This document shows, one piece after another, positions 10,001-18,892 of a stretch of DNA of 32,591 nucleotides (its first letter is position 1; the number at the start of each line of letters is the position of its first letter). The DNA is taken from assembly GCA_012027035.1 (NCBI GenBank), contig VEPD01000047.1:1-32591 (forward strand), written 5' to 3'. This DNA comes from Ruminiclostridium sp. (GTDB lineage: Bacteria; Bacillota; Clostridia; Acetivibrionales; DTU013). The position numbers were made by a program, and so were the translations under genes. The notes under the pieces are model-generated. The model ran no database searches and was not told the origin of the DNA. It saw only the letters and a program-made list of their open reading frames with translations.

Positions 10001-13000
10001 CAGAGATACTAAACATTGAGCCGCAATATATAAACCCCTATTCCAATTACTTTGAATTGGGAGGCCATTCACTAAATATCATTACGCTTATATCTAGGAT
10101 ACACAAGGAATATGACATAAGAATCCGACCCAATGATGTTTTTAAGTTCCCTACAGTAAAGGAATTAGTATTTTTATTACAAAGCCTGGAAAGGAATATA
10201 TATTCCCGGATTCCTATTGCAGACAAAAAGGAATATTATATCCTTACTCCTGCACAAAAGCGCCTGTTTATATTGCAGCAACTTGAAAGTAATTCAATGG
10301 CATATAATGTTACCCTGGTTAGGATAGTCGAAGGGAACATAGACATACACAGGCTACAAAAGGCTGTTGAGCAACTGGTGGTCCGCCATGAAAGTCTCAG
10401 AACAACTATAGAATCCCGGGATGACGGATTGTTCCAGAAAATCCACGAATTTATTCAATATTCAATAGAGGAATTTAAAACAGAAGGCTTTGAGTGCGTT
10501 GAAATTATAACCTCGGATTTTGTAAGACCATTTGACTTAAGAAAAGCGCCTTTATTTAGGGTAGGTCTAATAAACTGTGGGAATGCAGAAAATGTTATTA
10601 TAATAGATATGCACCACATAATAACTGACTTTATTTCCCTTCATAGATTCTTAAATGAATTAATGGTTCTATATAATAACACCCAACCCACCCCTTTGCG
10701 TATTCAATACAAGGATTACGCCGAATGGCTAGACAGGCCTGAACAGCAGGCGCACATAAGGGAGCAGAGGGATTATTGGCTTCAGGAGCTAAAGGGTGAA
10801 ATACCGCTAATTGATATTCCTGCTGATTTTGTAAGACCTAGGATATTCAGCCACAAAGGTAATACAATAGAGTTTGAGCTGAATGGAGAGGTAATAAAGA
10901 AGCTTAAAGATTTTGCATTGCAATCAAATGTAACAATGTTTATGCTAATGTATTCCATCTTCAATATCCTTTTAGCAAAACTATCGGGAAGCAGTGATAT
11001 CATTGTAGGTATCCCCGCTATTGTAAGACCGCATAATGATTTGGAGGATATTATAGGTAATTTTTTAAATACCCTTGCAATAAGAACATATTCGGACAAC
11101 AATAAGAGATATGGTGATTATTTGAAGGAGGTTTCGGGTAAGATACTGAAGGCATTGGAAAATCAGATGTACCCATTTGAGGAACTGGTGAATAATGTTC
11201 CTGTGAGCCGTGACATAAGCCGCAACCCATTGTTTGATGTGTTCTTTTCATATCAAAATGCCAATGTCCCACCAGATATGGGGGATATAAAAATATATCC
11301 GTATGATTTTAACAACAAAACTTCTAAATTTGACCTTTCCTTATATGGGATTGAGGCTGGAGAAAAGATAGTATTTAAGATTGAATACTATGCAGAACTG
11401 TTTAAAAAAGAGACAGCTGAGAGATTTGTTAAATACTTTAAAGCCATATTAGAGCAGATAATAGAAAATCCTGAAATCCGTATTATGGAAATAAATACAC
11501 TGCCTGAGGATGAGAAATATCAGATTTTACACTGTTTCAATAATACAAAATTTGAATACCGCAGAGATAAGTGTATCCATGAATTATTTGAAGAGCAGGT
11601 CACATTGAATCCTGATAAGGTAGCTTTGGTGTTTGAGGAAGAAGAATTGACATATACACAATTAAACCGAAGGGCGAATCAGGTTGCTCGGGTGTTAAGA
11701 GAAAAAGGTGTTAAGACTGGATGCATAGTAGGAATAATGGTGGAGCGCTCTTTAGAAATGATTATAGGCATTTTAGGCATATTGAAATCTGGGGGAGCAT
11801 ATCTGCCAATAGACCCTGAGTATCCTCAGGAGAGAAAAGGGTATATGTTGCAGGACAGTAATGCAGAGCTTTTGTTGACAAAACATGGGCTTGAGAGTTT
11901 AAATGAAAAGGAATGTTCAGACCTAGTGTCAATAAACTCATCAAAAGACTTGGCATATATAATATATACATCAGGGTCAACAGGTAAACCTAAGGGGGTT
12001 ATGATAGAGCACCTTGCTGTCAATAACTTTATCGAAGGAGTAACAAGGCTGATAGATTTTTCTCCCCATAAGACTATACTGGCTCTGACTAGCGTGTCGT
12101 TTGATATATTTGTGCTTGAGACATTACTTCCTCTTGTGAAAGGGCTTAAGGTGGTTATAGCCAATGAGGAGCAGCAGAAAAGCCCGAAGCACTTAAGTAA
12201 AGTAATTATCGAGAAGAAGATTGATATTCTCCAGATGACACCCTCGAGGATGCAGTTGTTTATAAATGACTCTGACAGCTTACACTGTTTAAAGGATTTA
12301 AAAGAAATACTGATAGGTGGTGAAGCGTTAAACCAGTCATTATTTGAGAAGCTAAGAAGTATAACACAAGCCAAATTATACAATATGTATGGTCCCACAG
12401 AGACAACCGTTTGGTCGGCTATAAAGGATTTAACTGTTTCTGAGACTGTAAATATTGGTAGACCTATCGCCAATACACAAATATATATTGTAGATGAGAA
12501 TAACTACCAACAGCCAATAGGTGTGGCAGGAGAGTTGTGCATTGCAGGTGATGGACTGGCAAGAGGGTATTTAGAAAGACCAGAGCATACAGCCGATAGG
12601 TTTGTACCCAATCCATTTCGGTCGGGTGAAAGAATGTATAAGACTGGAGACTATGCTAAATGGCTGCCTGATGGAGATATACAGTTTATAGGGCGAAGGG
12701 ATAATCAGGTTAAGGTCAGGGGCTTTAGAATAGAGTTGGGGGAAATAGAAGACCTCCTGACAAAGCATGAGCTGGTAAAAGAGGCGGCTGTTATTGACAG
12801 GGAAGACATAGACGGGAACAAATACCTGTGCGCGTATATTGTTTCAGAAGTAGAATTGCCAGTATCCGAAATAAAAAGCTACTTATCAAAATATTTACCG
12901 TATTACATGATACCTTCGTTTACAATAAGGCTAGAAAAATTGCCGACAACATTAAACGGTAAAATAGATCGAAAAATATTGCCTGCTCTTGAATGGGGCA

Positions 13001-14322
13001 TAAATATAGGTCTTGAGTATGTTGCACCTCAAAACGAGCTGGAGGCCAAGATTGCAGATATATGGAAAGGTGTACTTGGTGTAGAAAAGATAGGCATAAA
13101 TGATAATTTTTTTGATATAGGTGGTAATTCACTGCTGGTTATTAAGCTGGAAGCAGAAATGGAAAAAGCAAATTTCACTATTAGCGCAATAGAAATTTAT
13201 GAGCATAAAACAATAAAAGGGTTAACAGACTATATTAGTGGTAATGAAAAGACTGATATACCAAACACTAAAAAAGCATCAGATATAGACGAAAGCAGAT
13301 ACTCTTCAGATAATAGGGTTGTTATGGGTGGGATTAAACCTTTTAATGAAATATTCTTTAAAAGCTGCTTCTATAATTCATTTTTCCCTGTTATACACTA
13401 TTTCGGAAGGAGTGAGATGCCCATTCTGGTTAATGATATTATTGTATATGACTACCATGGCGATATATCAACATTTGGTATAAAATACCTCCCTGCAAGA
13501 CCAATTAAACAGGTTATTAGCGATACTCGGATAGATTCAAAAACAAAGGAGAGATGCCGTGATGTAGTTGAAGACATTATTATCGGTCTAAGAAATGGAA
13601 GACCAGTTATTATATGGATTGACTGCTTCTATGAATCAATAAGGCAGGAAATGTACCATCGCAGGCACTGGCTTCACACATTACTTATTTATGGATTTGA
13701 TAGAGATAGAAGGATTTTTAACATAACAGAGCACCTATATAGTGATAATCTCACCTACGAAAAACGTGTAATTAGCTTTGACGATGTTATAGCGGCTTAT
13801 GAAGGGTATCTGGTTAATTTTAAAACAGATGAAGAGTCTCCTTCATACTATGAGCTATTCTCAGAACAAGGTAATGAGGTGGACGAACTAGAGAAATATA
13901 AAGGAATTTATCTGGATAATATAAGAATGCAGAAGGATGCGTTTATCGGACAGTTGGAGCAGTTTAAAACATTTATAGAGGAGTTTAAAAATACAGTGGC
14001 AGATGAGGCAAAGCTGGGGAAGAATGTTGAAATGTTGGTAGAGCGGATAAGTGATGTAATTAATGCTAAGAGGGTTGAGATGTACAGGGTCTCGAAGCTG
14101 TTTGGTGAAGACTTAATACAGCTTTTAAATGGGATTATCGAGAATTGGGGAGCGATAAGGTCGGTATTAGCTAAGTATATGTATAAATCAGTGTATAGGC
14201 AGGGGGCTTTGGCAACTCTGGTAGGCAATATAGAGCAGATATACCAGTGTGAGCAACGCTATTGCGATAGCATTGCTAAACAGCTAACTGTAGAAGGAGA
14301 GGTGGAAAACAATTTTTCGTAA
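7039..14322 (+). CDS. NRPS, C-A(Ser)-T-C-A(Gly-like)-T-BtrH/C39-like terminal domain
   Basis: C motifs HHIILDGWS and HHIITDF; A motifs IIYTSGSTGEPKG and IIYTSGSTGKPKG; T motifs FELGGHSL and FDIGGNSL. C-terminal Cys in FKSCFYNSFFPVIHYFG and His in HRRHWLHTLLIYGFD. No GxSxG thioesterase seen. Confidence 0.93.
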   Translation: MLSKENIQNIYHLSAMQKNIYYQYVNNPGALSYFEQISYRVNYSFDINLVKSSYTYLVKQHDVLRTVLVQKKDEVLQVVLNEREVEFRFEGIINKEEKEGYISKFKTEDRNRLFDLKKDNLIRLAVFRVDENVYEFIWSFHHIILDGWSTGILINNFFMIYMSGDKYSLSRIPQYNTYIRWLEKQDFNKAREYWTGYLEDYEEAASLYPNTNSEEGGYKKGRIVLRLSEEVTKALLSLAQKNNITLNTVIHTIWGVMLAKYNRTNDVVFGVVVSGRPSEIDGINSMVGLFINTIPIRVQYSKDTRLNDLLKQVQESAINSEKYQYIDLAEIQAITKQNIINHILVFENYPIADAINEIGDDGFKIEKTDVFEQTNYDLNILIVPKSYMEFHFDFNSNIYSQDFIERLTKHLQCLILNILKNADSAISDIDILLEEEKNKILYEFNNTECNYPANKVIHELFMEQAKKYSENTALLFNGKAMSYSELDNKSSKLALYLRSKGVGRNKCIGLMMHRSFEMMIGILAILKAGGVYVPIDPIIPFERQKYILEDCGAQVVLTERTLWNVDLGVGVEVVFQDNEELFSCCNGEVKNINEPNDLVYIIYTSGSTGEPKGVAIEHCSLMNRINWMNKAYPITPDDIIMQKTSISFDVSIWELFWWIFEGAKQCLLTPNGEKDPLVIIDTIERNNVTIMHFVPSMFQAFLDVLEDNKSLLSMLKPLKYIFTSGEELLLNQVNKFFKTISKESNALLINLYGPTEATVDVSYFNCIKENVTNVIPIGKPIDNIKLFIVNELNNLVPIGVPGELCIAGVGVARGYINKPELTDEKFIKCSFLNNERIYKTGDLARWLPDGNIEFLGRIDRQVKVRGYRIEIGEIENRILEIESISKAVVVAKKDKNNITTLYTYYVRDSGDKANEQDLMYYSFNLKATLSQKLPEYMIPAFFIELDDIPLLPNGKVNRNAFPDSYSILGKDINIAVTEYEGRLITIWSEILNIEPQYINPYSNYFELGGHSLNIITLISRIHKEYDIRIRPNDVFKFPTVKELVFLLQSLERNIYSRIPIADKKEYYILTPAQKRLFILQQLESNSMAYNVTLVRIVEGNIDIHRLQKAVEQLVVRHESLRTTIESRDDGLFQKIHEFIQYSIEEFKTEGFECVEIITSDFVRPFDLRKAPLFRVGLINCGNAENVIIIDMHHIITDFISLHRFLNELMVLYNNTQPTPLRIQYKDYAEWLDRPEQQAHIREQRDYWLQELKGEIPLIDIPADFVRPRIFSHKGNTIEFELNGEVIKKLKDFALQSNVTMFMLMYSIFNILLAKLSGSSDIIVGIPAIVRPHNDLEDIIGNFLNTLAIRTYSDNNKRYGDYLKEVSGKILKALENQMYPFEELVNNVPVSRDISRNPLFDVFFSYQNANVPPDMGDIKIYPYDFNNKTSKFDLSLYGIEAGEKIVFKIEYYAELFKKETAERFVKYFKAILEQIIENPEIRIMEINTLPEDEKYQILHCFNNTKFEYRRDKCIHELFEEQVTLNPDKVALVFEEEELTYTQLNRRANQVARVLREKGVKTGCIVGIMVERSLEMIIGILGILKSGGAYLPIDPEYPQERKGYMLQDSNAELLLTKHGLESLNEKECSDLVSINSSKDLAYIIYTSGSTGKPKGVMIEHLAVNNFIEGVTRLIDFSPHKTILALTSVSFDIFVLETLLPLVKGLKVVIANEEQQKSPKHLSKVIIEKKIDILQMTPSRMQLFINDSDSLHCLKDLKEILIGGEALNQSLFEKLRSITQAKLYNMYGPTETTVWSAIKDLTVSETVNIGRPIANTQIYIVDENNYQQPIGVAGELCIAGDGLARGYLERPEHTADRFVPNPFRSGERMYKTGDYAKWLPDGDIQFIGRRDNQVKVRGFRIELGEIEDLLTKHELVKEAAVIDREDIDGNKYLCAYIVSEVELPVSEIKSYLSKYLPYYMIPSFTIRLEKLPTTLNGKIDRKILPALEWGINIGLEYVAPQNELEAKIADIWKGVLGVEKIGINDNFFDIGGNSLLVIKLEAEMEKANFTISAIEIYEHKTIKGLTDYISGNEKTDIPNTKKASDIDESRYSSDNRVVMGGIKPFNEIFFKSCFYNSFFPVIHYFGRSEMPILVNDIIVYDYHGDISTFGIKYLPARPIKQVISDTRIDSKTKERCRDVVEDIIIGLRNGRPVIIWIDCFYESIRQEMYHRRHWLHTLLIYGFDRDRRIFNITEHLYSDNLTYEKRVISFDDVIAAYEGYLVNFKTDEESPSYYELFSEQGNEVDELEKYKGIYLDNIRMQKDAFIGQLEQFKTFIEEFKNTVADEAKLGKNVEMLVERISDVINAKRVEMYRVSKLFGEDLIQLLNGIIENWGAIRSVLAKYMYKSVYRQGALATLVGNIEQIYQCEQRYCDSIAKQLTVEGEVENNFS

Positions 14323-14337
14323 GAAATTGTTTTCCAC
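14302..14337 (+). promoter_or_regulatory. 14-bp perfect inverted repeat spanning the NRPS1 stop codon
   Basis: GTGGAAAACAATTT (14302-14315), 8-nt loop containing the TAA, AAATTGTTTTCCAC (14324-14337). Confidence 0.8.
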
Positions 14338-14379
14338 TTCCCCAACATATCACAATCTGATATAAAAGGGGCGGTATTT

Positions 14380-17300
14380 TTGGATAACAAAGTTTATCAT
14401 ACACTAACTCACCCACAGAAAAGGATATGGTATATCGAAAAGATATATCCGGGCACAGCGGTACATAATATTGGCGGGGTGGTTAGAATAAAGGGCATTA
14501 TAGATTATAGCATACTTGAGGAAGCAATCAATATTTTTATCAAAAAAAATGAGGGCTTAAGGCTACGGATTATTGAGGTAAACGGAGAAGCCAGACAATA
14601 TGTAGCCGATTTCAAAAGAACAAAACTTGACTTTTTTGACTTTAGTACATCACGAGGTGCAGAAGATGAATTTAACAGATGGATAGACATAGAATGCAAA
14701 AAGGTTTTCTCATTGATAGACTCCCCACTTCATTATTATGCACTATATAAGATAAATGAAAATGAAGGCGGCTATTTCGTAAATCTTCACCATATTATTG
14801 CCGATGGCTGGTCGGTTAATATTATGACAGAAAAGCTTTGCGATATATATATGAGTCTCTTAAAAGTGGAGGAGGTTAATCAGGAGATTGAGCACTCTTA
14901 TCTTGAATGTATTGAGCAGGAGTGTAAATACTTGGATTCAGACAGGTTTATCAAAAATAAAAGCTTCTGGCAAGAAAAGTTTAGCATCCTGCCAGATTTT
15001 TTAGTTAAAAGCGTTGATAATATAGCGGGAAAAAGAAAATCCTATACAGTGGATGAAGACAAAACTAAGGTAATAACAGAATTCTCTGCTAAAAATAAAT
15101 ATTCGCTCAATGTATTCTTTGTTGCTATATTTTTAATCTATCTATATAAGATTACGCATCAAAATGACATTGTAATAGGAACCCCAGTGCTAAACAGGAC
15201 AGGTCAGAAGGAAAAAAGCATATTCGGAATGTTTACAAGCACCATGCCGTTTAGGTTGAGTATAGATGACCAGTACACGGCTTTAGGGCTTATGGAAAAA
15301 GTCAAGCAGGAGCTTATGAGCTGTTATTTTAATCAGAAATACCCTTATGATTTTTTAGTTCAGGATTTAGAGCTAAAGAAAAAAGGATATAATAGCTTAT
15401 TTGATATATGCATTAACTATTATGCCACCAAGCTCCATAAGGAGTTAAACGGTTCGCCAATAGAAAATATAGAATTTTATAATGGAAACCAGATTTATTC
15501 ACTCCAGCTAATAATCAGGGAATGGTCTAACTCAGGGAATTTGATATTAGATTTCGATTATAAGGTAGATGCTTACACAGATAGTCAGATTGGGGATATG
15601 TACGGTCGTTTAAACAGTCTCATTGATCAAGTACTGCTTAATCCAGGTAAAAAAATAAGTAATCTGAGTACCTTATTTGAGGACGAAAAACATAGCTTGA
15701 TATATGATTTCAATTCCACACAAAAAGGCTATCCGATAGACAGAACCATATACCAGTTATTTGAGGGACAGGTGGAGAAGACTCCTGATAAAGCTGCTAT
15801 CTGCTTTGAGGGTAAGGAATTAACCTACAGAGAGCTGAATGAAAAATCCAATCAATTGGCAAGGTTTCTTGTTGAAAAAGGTGTTGAGCGAAAAAGTATA
15901 GTTGGTCTATTGAATGCACACTCACTCGAAACTGTCATTGGTATATTGGGGATTATAAAAGCAGGGGGGGCATATCTGCCTATCGACCCCCAGTATCCGT
16001 CAGATAGAATTAATTATATGTTGAACGACTCAAATGTGAAAATATTATTAACCAATGTAGGGAACGAATATATACATGGGAATGAGAATACCTGCCCTAT
16101 AGAGACCATTAACTTAAATGCTCAATACCTATACAAAGGCGATATCTCAAGCTTAGGCTGCGTTAACACACCTAAAGACCTTGTGTATATCATATACACA
16201 TCAGGCTCAACAGGAAAGCCAAAAGGAACCATGATTACACACCAGGGATTAGTTAATTATATTTGGTGGGCTAAGCATATGTATGTGAAAGATGATAATG
16301 AGGTATTTGCATTATATTCTTCCCTAGCGTTTGACCTCACTGTTACATCAATATTTACCCCGTTGGTTAGCGGGGCAAAAATAATCGTATATAGAAATGA
16401 TAGGGATGAGTATGTCCTACATAGGATAATGAAAGAAAATAAGGCAACCATTGTCAAGCTTACTCCTTCACATCTATCACTACTGAAGGATATGGACAAC
16501 AGGTATTCTTCAGTTAAGAGATTTATTGTTGGGGGAGAGGATTTGAAGGTAAATCTTGCCAGAAGTGTGTATGAGAGCTTCGGAGGCGATATTGAGATAT
16601 ACAATGAATATGGTCCTACCGAAACAGTGGTGGGATGTATGATACATAGGTATGATTATGAAAACAATACAGGGGTCTCTGTCCCGATAGGCATACCTGC
16701 CGATAATGTGCAGATATATGTACTTGACAAAAATCTTAACCCAGTGCCGTGTGATGGTATTGGAGAGATATATATTTCTGGAGATGGGGTTGCAAGGGGA
16801 TACCTTAACAGAGAAGATTTAACACGGGAGCGATTCATTGAAAATCCCTACATAAAAGGGAGTAAGATGTATAAAACAGGGGATCTGGCAAAATTCTTAA
16901 GTAGTAGAATCATTGAGTATACAGGGAGGGCAGATTATCAGGTAAAGCTACGGGGGTATCGTATCGAACTGGGGGAGATTGAAAAGCAGCTATTAGTCTA
17001 CTCAAATATTAAGGATGCTGTTGTAATAGACCGTGGGGATAAAAATAAATATCTTTGTGCATACATCGTTGAGAGGGAGAAGGTTTCGCTTAATGAGCTG
17101 CGGGTCTATCTTTCAAGCCACCTGCCAGGGTATATGATTCCTGCTTGTTTTGTTGTACTAGATCGCATTCCTTTGACAGCTAACGGAAAGGTTAACCGTG
17201 AGCTGTTGCCTGAGCCTGAGAAACTTAAGGGGCTTGATTTCGTTGCATTCAACAATGAGAGGGAAGAGAAATTGGTTAATGCCATAAAAGAAATACTTGG

Positions 17301-18864
17301 GGTAGAAGCAGTGAGTATGAATGATAATTTTTACTACCTCGGGGGAGATTCCATAAAAGCTATCCAGATTGCTTCTCAGTTAAGCGATAGCGGACTGAAG
17401 ATAAAGGTAAGAGATATATTATCACACCCGATAATTGGAGAGATGGCTTTATTTGTAGCAGAAGGTGATAGTGCTGTTGAACAGAGTGTATGTGAGGGGA
17501 GCATTAAGCCTACTCCAATTACTTCATGGTTCTTTTCTCAGAATTTTAATAACCTGAGCCACTATAACCAATCTGTTTTATTGGGGCTGAAGCAGGATAT
17601 CGATCAAGAAAAGCTTGAGCGTATATTGAGCCAATTAATCAAGCACCATGATTCATTGAGGCTTAACTACAACTCAAAAACTCAGGAGTTGTATTATAAT
17701 AACACGTACCTGCAAACACGCTATAAGGTTGAGGTATATGATTTGTCAGGGTACCCGTACCTTGTGCAAAAGGATAGAATGGTACAAATATGTGAAAAAG
17801 TCAAGTCTGATCTTAATATTGAAAATGATATATTATTCAAATCAGTTTTTTTCAATCTGGGCTATGGTGGTAAACGGCTGCTGTTAACGGCTAATCATTT
17901 GGTTGTTGATGGGGTTTCATGGAGAATTATACTTGAAGACGTATATAATATGGTAAAGCAAATTAATTTAAATAAAGAAATATTGTTGCCTCATAAAACG
18001 CATTCTCTACAGCTGTGGGGAAAGGTGCTGGAAGATTATAGTAAGAACGAATCACTAAGGAGACTGGATTATTGGCGTTCTGTTATTAGTAGAAAGACAG
18101 CTTTCCCTAGTGAGCTTAATATGGGGGAGGATATTGTTCAATCAGGTCGCACCATATCAGAGCAATTGGGTGAAGAAGAGACCAGCCATTTATTGACTGG
18201 AGCAAATCTGGCATATAATACCGAGCCAAAGGATTTATTAATAACTGCTCTTGCTTTGACTCTAAAAGAATTTACTAATAGTAATGAACTCACAATAGAG
18301 CTTGAGGGGCATGGGCGTGAGGATATGTTTGAAGGAATTGATGTTGCAAGGACAGTAGGGTGGTTTACAAGCATCTATCCTGTAAATATAAAAATAGATG
18401 ATTACGAGCTCTCAGGTCAGATTAGATCAATAAAAGAACAGTTGAGAAGAATTCCTGATAATGGGCTGAGCTTTGGGATTTTAAAGTACCTGTCTAAGTC
18501 AATATACGATAATGAGCTTAAATATACAAGATTTAACTTTCTAGGGGATTTTAGCTCGGTCTATGAGAACGATATTTTTGTAATATCTCATGAAGAGAGT
18601 GGCAGTGAATGCAGTAAAAACAATCACTTGACATCACTTATTGATATAAACGCAATGGTTATTGATAAAAGACTGATTATCACTTTGACTTATAGTAGCA
18701 ATAAATATAAACAGCACACTATGACAGGATTTATGACACAATATATAATACAGCTTAGTAATATAATCAGCCATTGCCGCAATAAGGAAAAATCTGAATT
18801 CACGCCTTCGGATTTTGATACAGTAGAACTCTTGCAAGAGGAATTGGATGGGCTTTTTACTTGA
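14380..18864 (+). CDS. NRPS, C-A(Asn)-T-E
   Basis: C motif HHIIADGWS; A motif IIYTSGSTGKPKG; T motif YYLGGDSIKAIQI. E-domain motifs NHLVVDGVSWRI and ELEGHGRED...VGWFTSIYPV. TTG start after AAAGGGGCGG. Confidence 0.93.
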   Translation: MDNKVYHTLTHPQKRIWYIEKIYPGTAVHNIGGVVRIKGIIDYSILEEAINIFIKKNEGLRLRIIEVNGEARQYVADFKRTKLDFFDFSTSRGAEDEFNRWIDIECKKVFSLIDSPLHYYALYKINENEGGYFVNLHHIIADGWSVNIMTEKLCDIYMSLLKVEEVNQEIEHSYLECIEQECKYLDSDRFIKNKSFWQEKFSILPDFLVKSVDNIAGKRKSYTVDEDKTKVITEFSAKNKYSLNVFFVAIFLIYLYKITHQNDIVIGTPVLNRTGQKEKSIFGMFTSTMPFRLSIDDQYTALGLMEKVKQELMSCYFNQKYPYDFLVQDLELKKKGYNSLFDICINYYATKLHKELNGSPIENIEFYNGNQIYSLQLIIREWSNSGNLILDFDYKVDAYTDSQIGDMYGRLNSLIDQVLLNPGKKISNLSTLFEDEKHSLIYDFNSTQKGYPIDRTIYQLFEGQVEKTPDKAAICFEGKELTYRELNEKSNQLARFLVEKGVERKSIVGLLNAHSLETVIGILGIIKAGGAYLPIDPQYPSDRINYMLNDSNVKILLTNVGNEYIHGNENTCPIETINLNAQYLYKGDISSLGCVNTPKDLVYIIYTSGSTGKPKGTMITHQGLVNYIWWAKHMYVKDDNEVFALYSSLAFDLTVTSIFTPLVSGAKIIVYRNDRDEYVLHRIMKENKATIVKLTPSHLSLLKDMDNRYSSVKRFIVGGEDLKVNLARSVYESFGGDIEIYNEYGPTETVVGCMIHRYDYENNTGVSVPIGIPADNVQIYVLDKNLNPVPCDGIGEIYISGDGVARGYLNREDLTRERFIENPYIKGSKMYKTGDLAKFLSSRIIEYTGRADYQVKLRGYRIELGEIEKQLLVYSNIKDAVVIDRGDKNKYLCAYIVEREKVSLNELRVYLSSHLPGYMIPACFVVLDRIPLTANGKVNRELLPEPEKLKGLDFVAFNNEREEKLVNAIKEILGVEAVSMNDNFYYLGGDSIKAIQIASQLSDSGLKIKVRDILSHPIIGEMALFVAEGDSAVEQSVCEGSIKPTPITSWFFSQNFNNLSHYNQSVLLGLKQDIDQEKLERILSQLIKHHDSLRLNYNSKTQELYYNNTYLQTRYKVEVYDLSGYPYLVQKDRMVQICEKVKSDLNIENDILFKSVFFNLGYGGKRLLLTANHLVVDGVSWRIILEDVYNMVKQINLNKEILLPHKTHSLQLWGKVLEDYSKNESLRRLDYWRSVISRKTAFPSELNMGEDIVQSGRTISEQLGEEETSHLLTGANLAYNTEPKDLLITALALTLKEFTNSNELTIELEGHGREDMFEGIDVARTVGWFTSIYPVNIKIDDYELSGQIRSIKEQLRRIPDNGLSFGILKYLSKSIYDNELKYTRFNFLGDFSSVYENDIFVISHEESGSECSKNNHLTSLIDINAMVIDKRLIITLTYSSNKYKQHTMTGFMTQYIIQLSNIISHCRNKEKSEFTPSDFDTVELLQEELDGLFT

Positions 18865-18892
18865 AATACTAAATTTTGTGAGGTGCTTGAGC

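Noticed and set aside
11826-12473. Minus-strand 215-aa ORF
   Set aside because: Antisense to the NRPS1 A2 domain; low-complexity Ser/Ile-rich translation typical of a shadow ORF.
13841-14322. Possible thioesterase at the NRPS1 C-terminus
   Set aside because: No GxSxG motif or alpha/beta hydrolase pattern; the region is helical tail after the Cys-His domain.
7689-18374. Other minus-strand ORFs inside the NRPS genes (7689, 9231, 9549, 9798, 10782, 11051, 13908, 14505, 16257, 18138, etc.)
   Set aside because: All lie antisense to well-supported NRPS domains and have no recognisable motifs.
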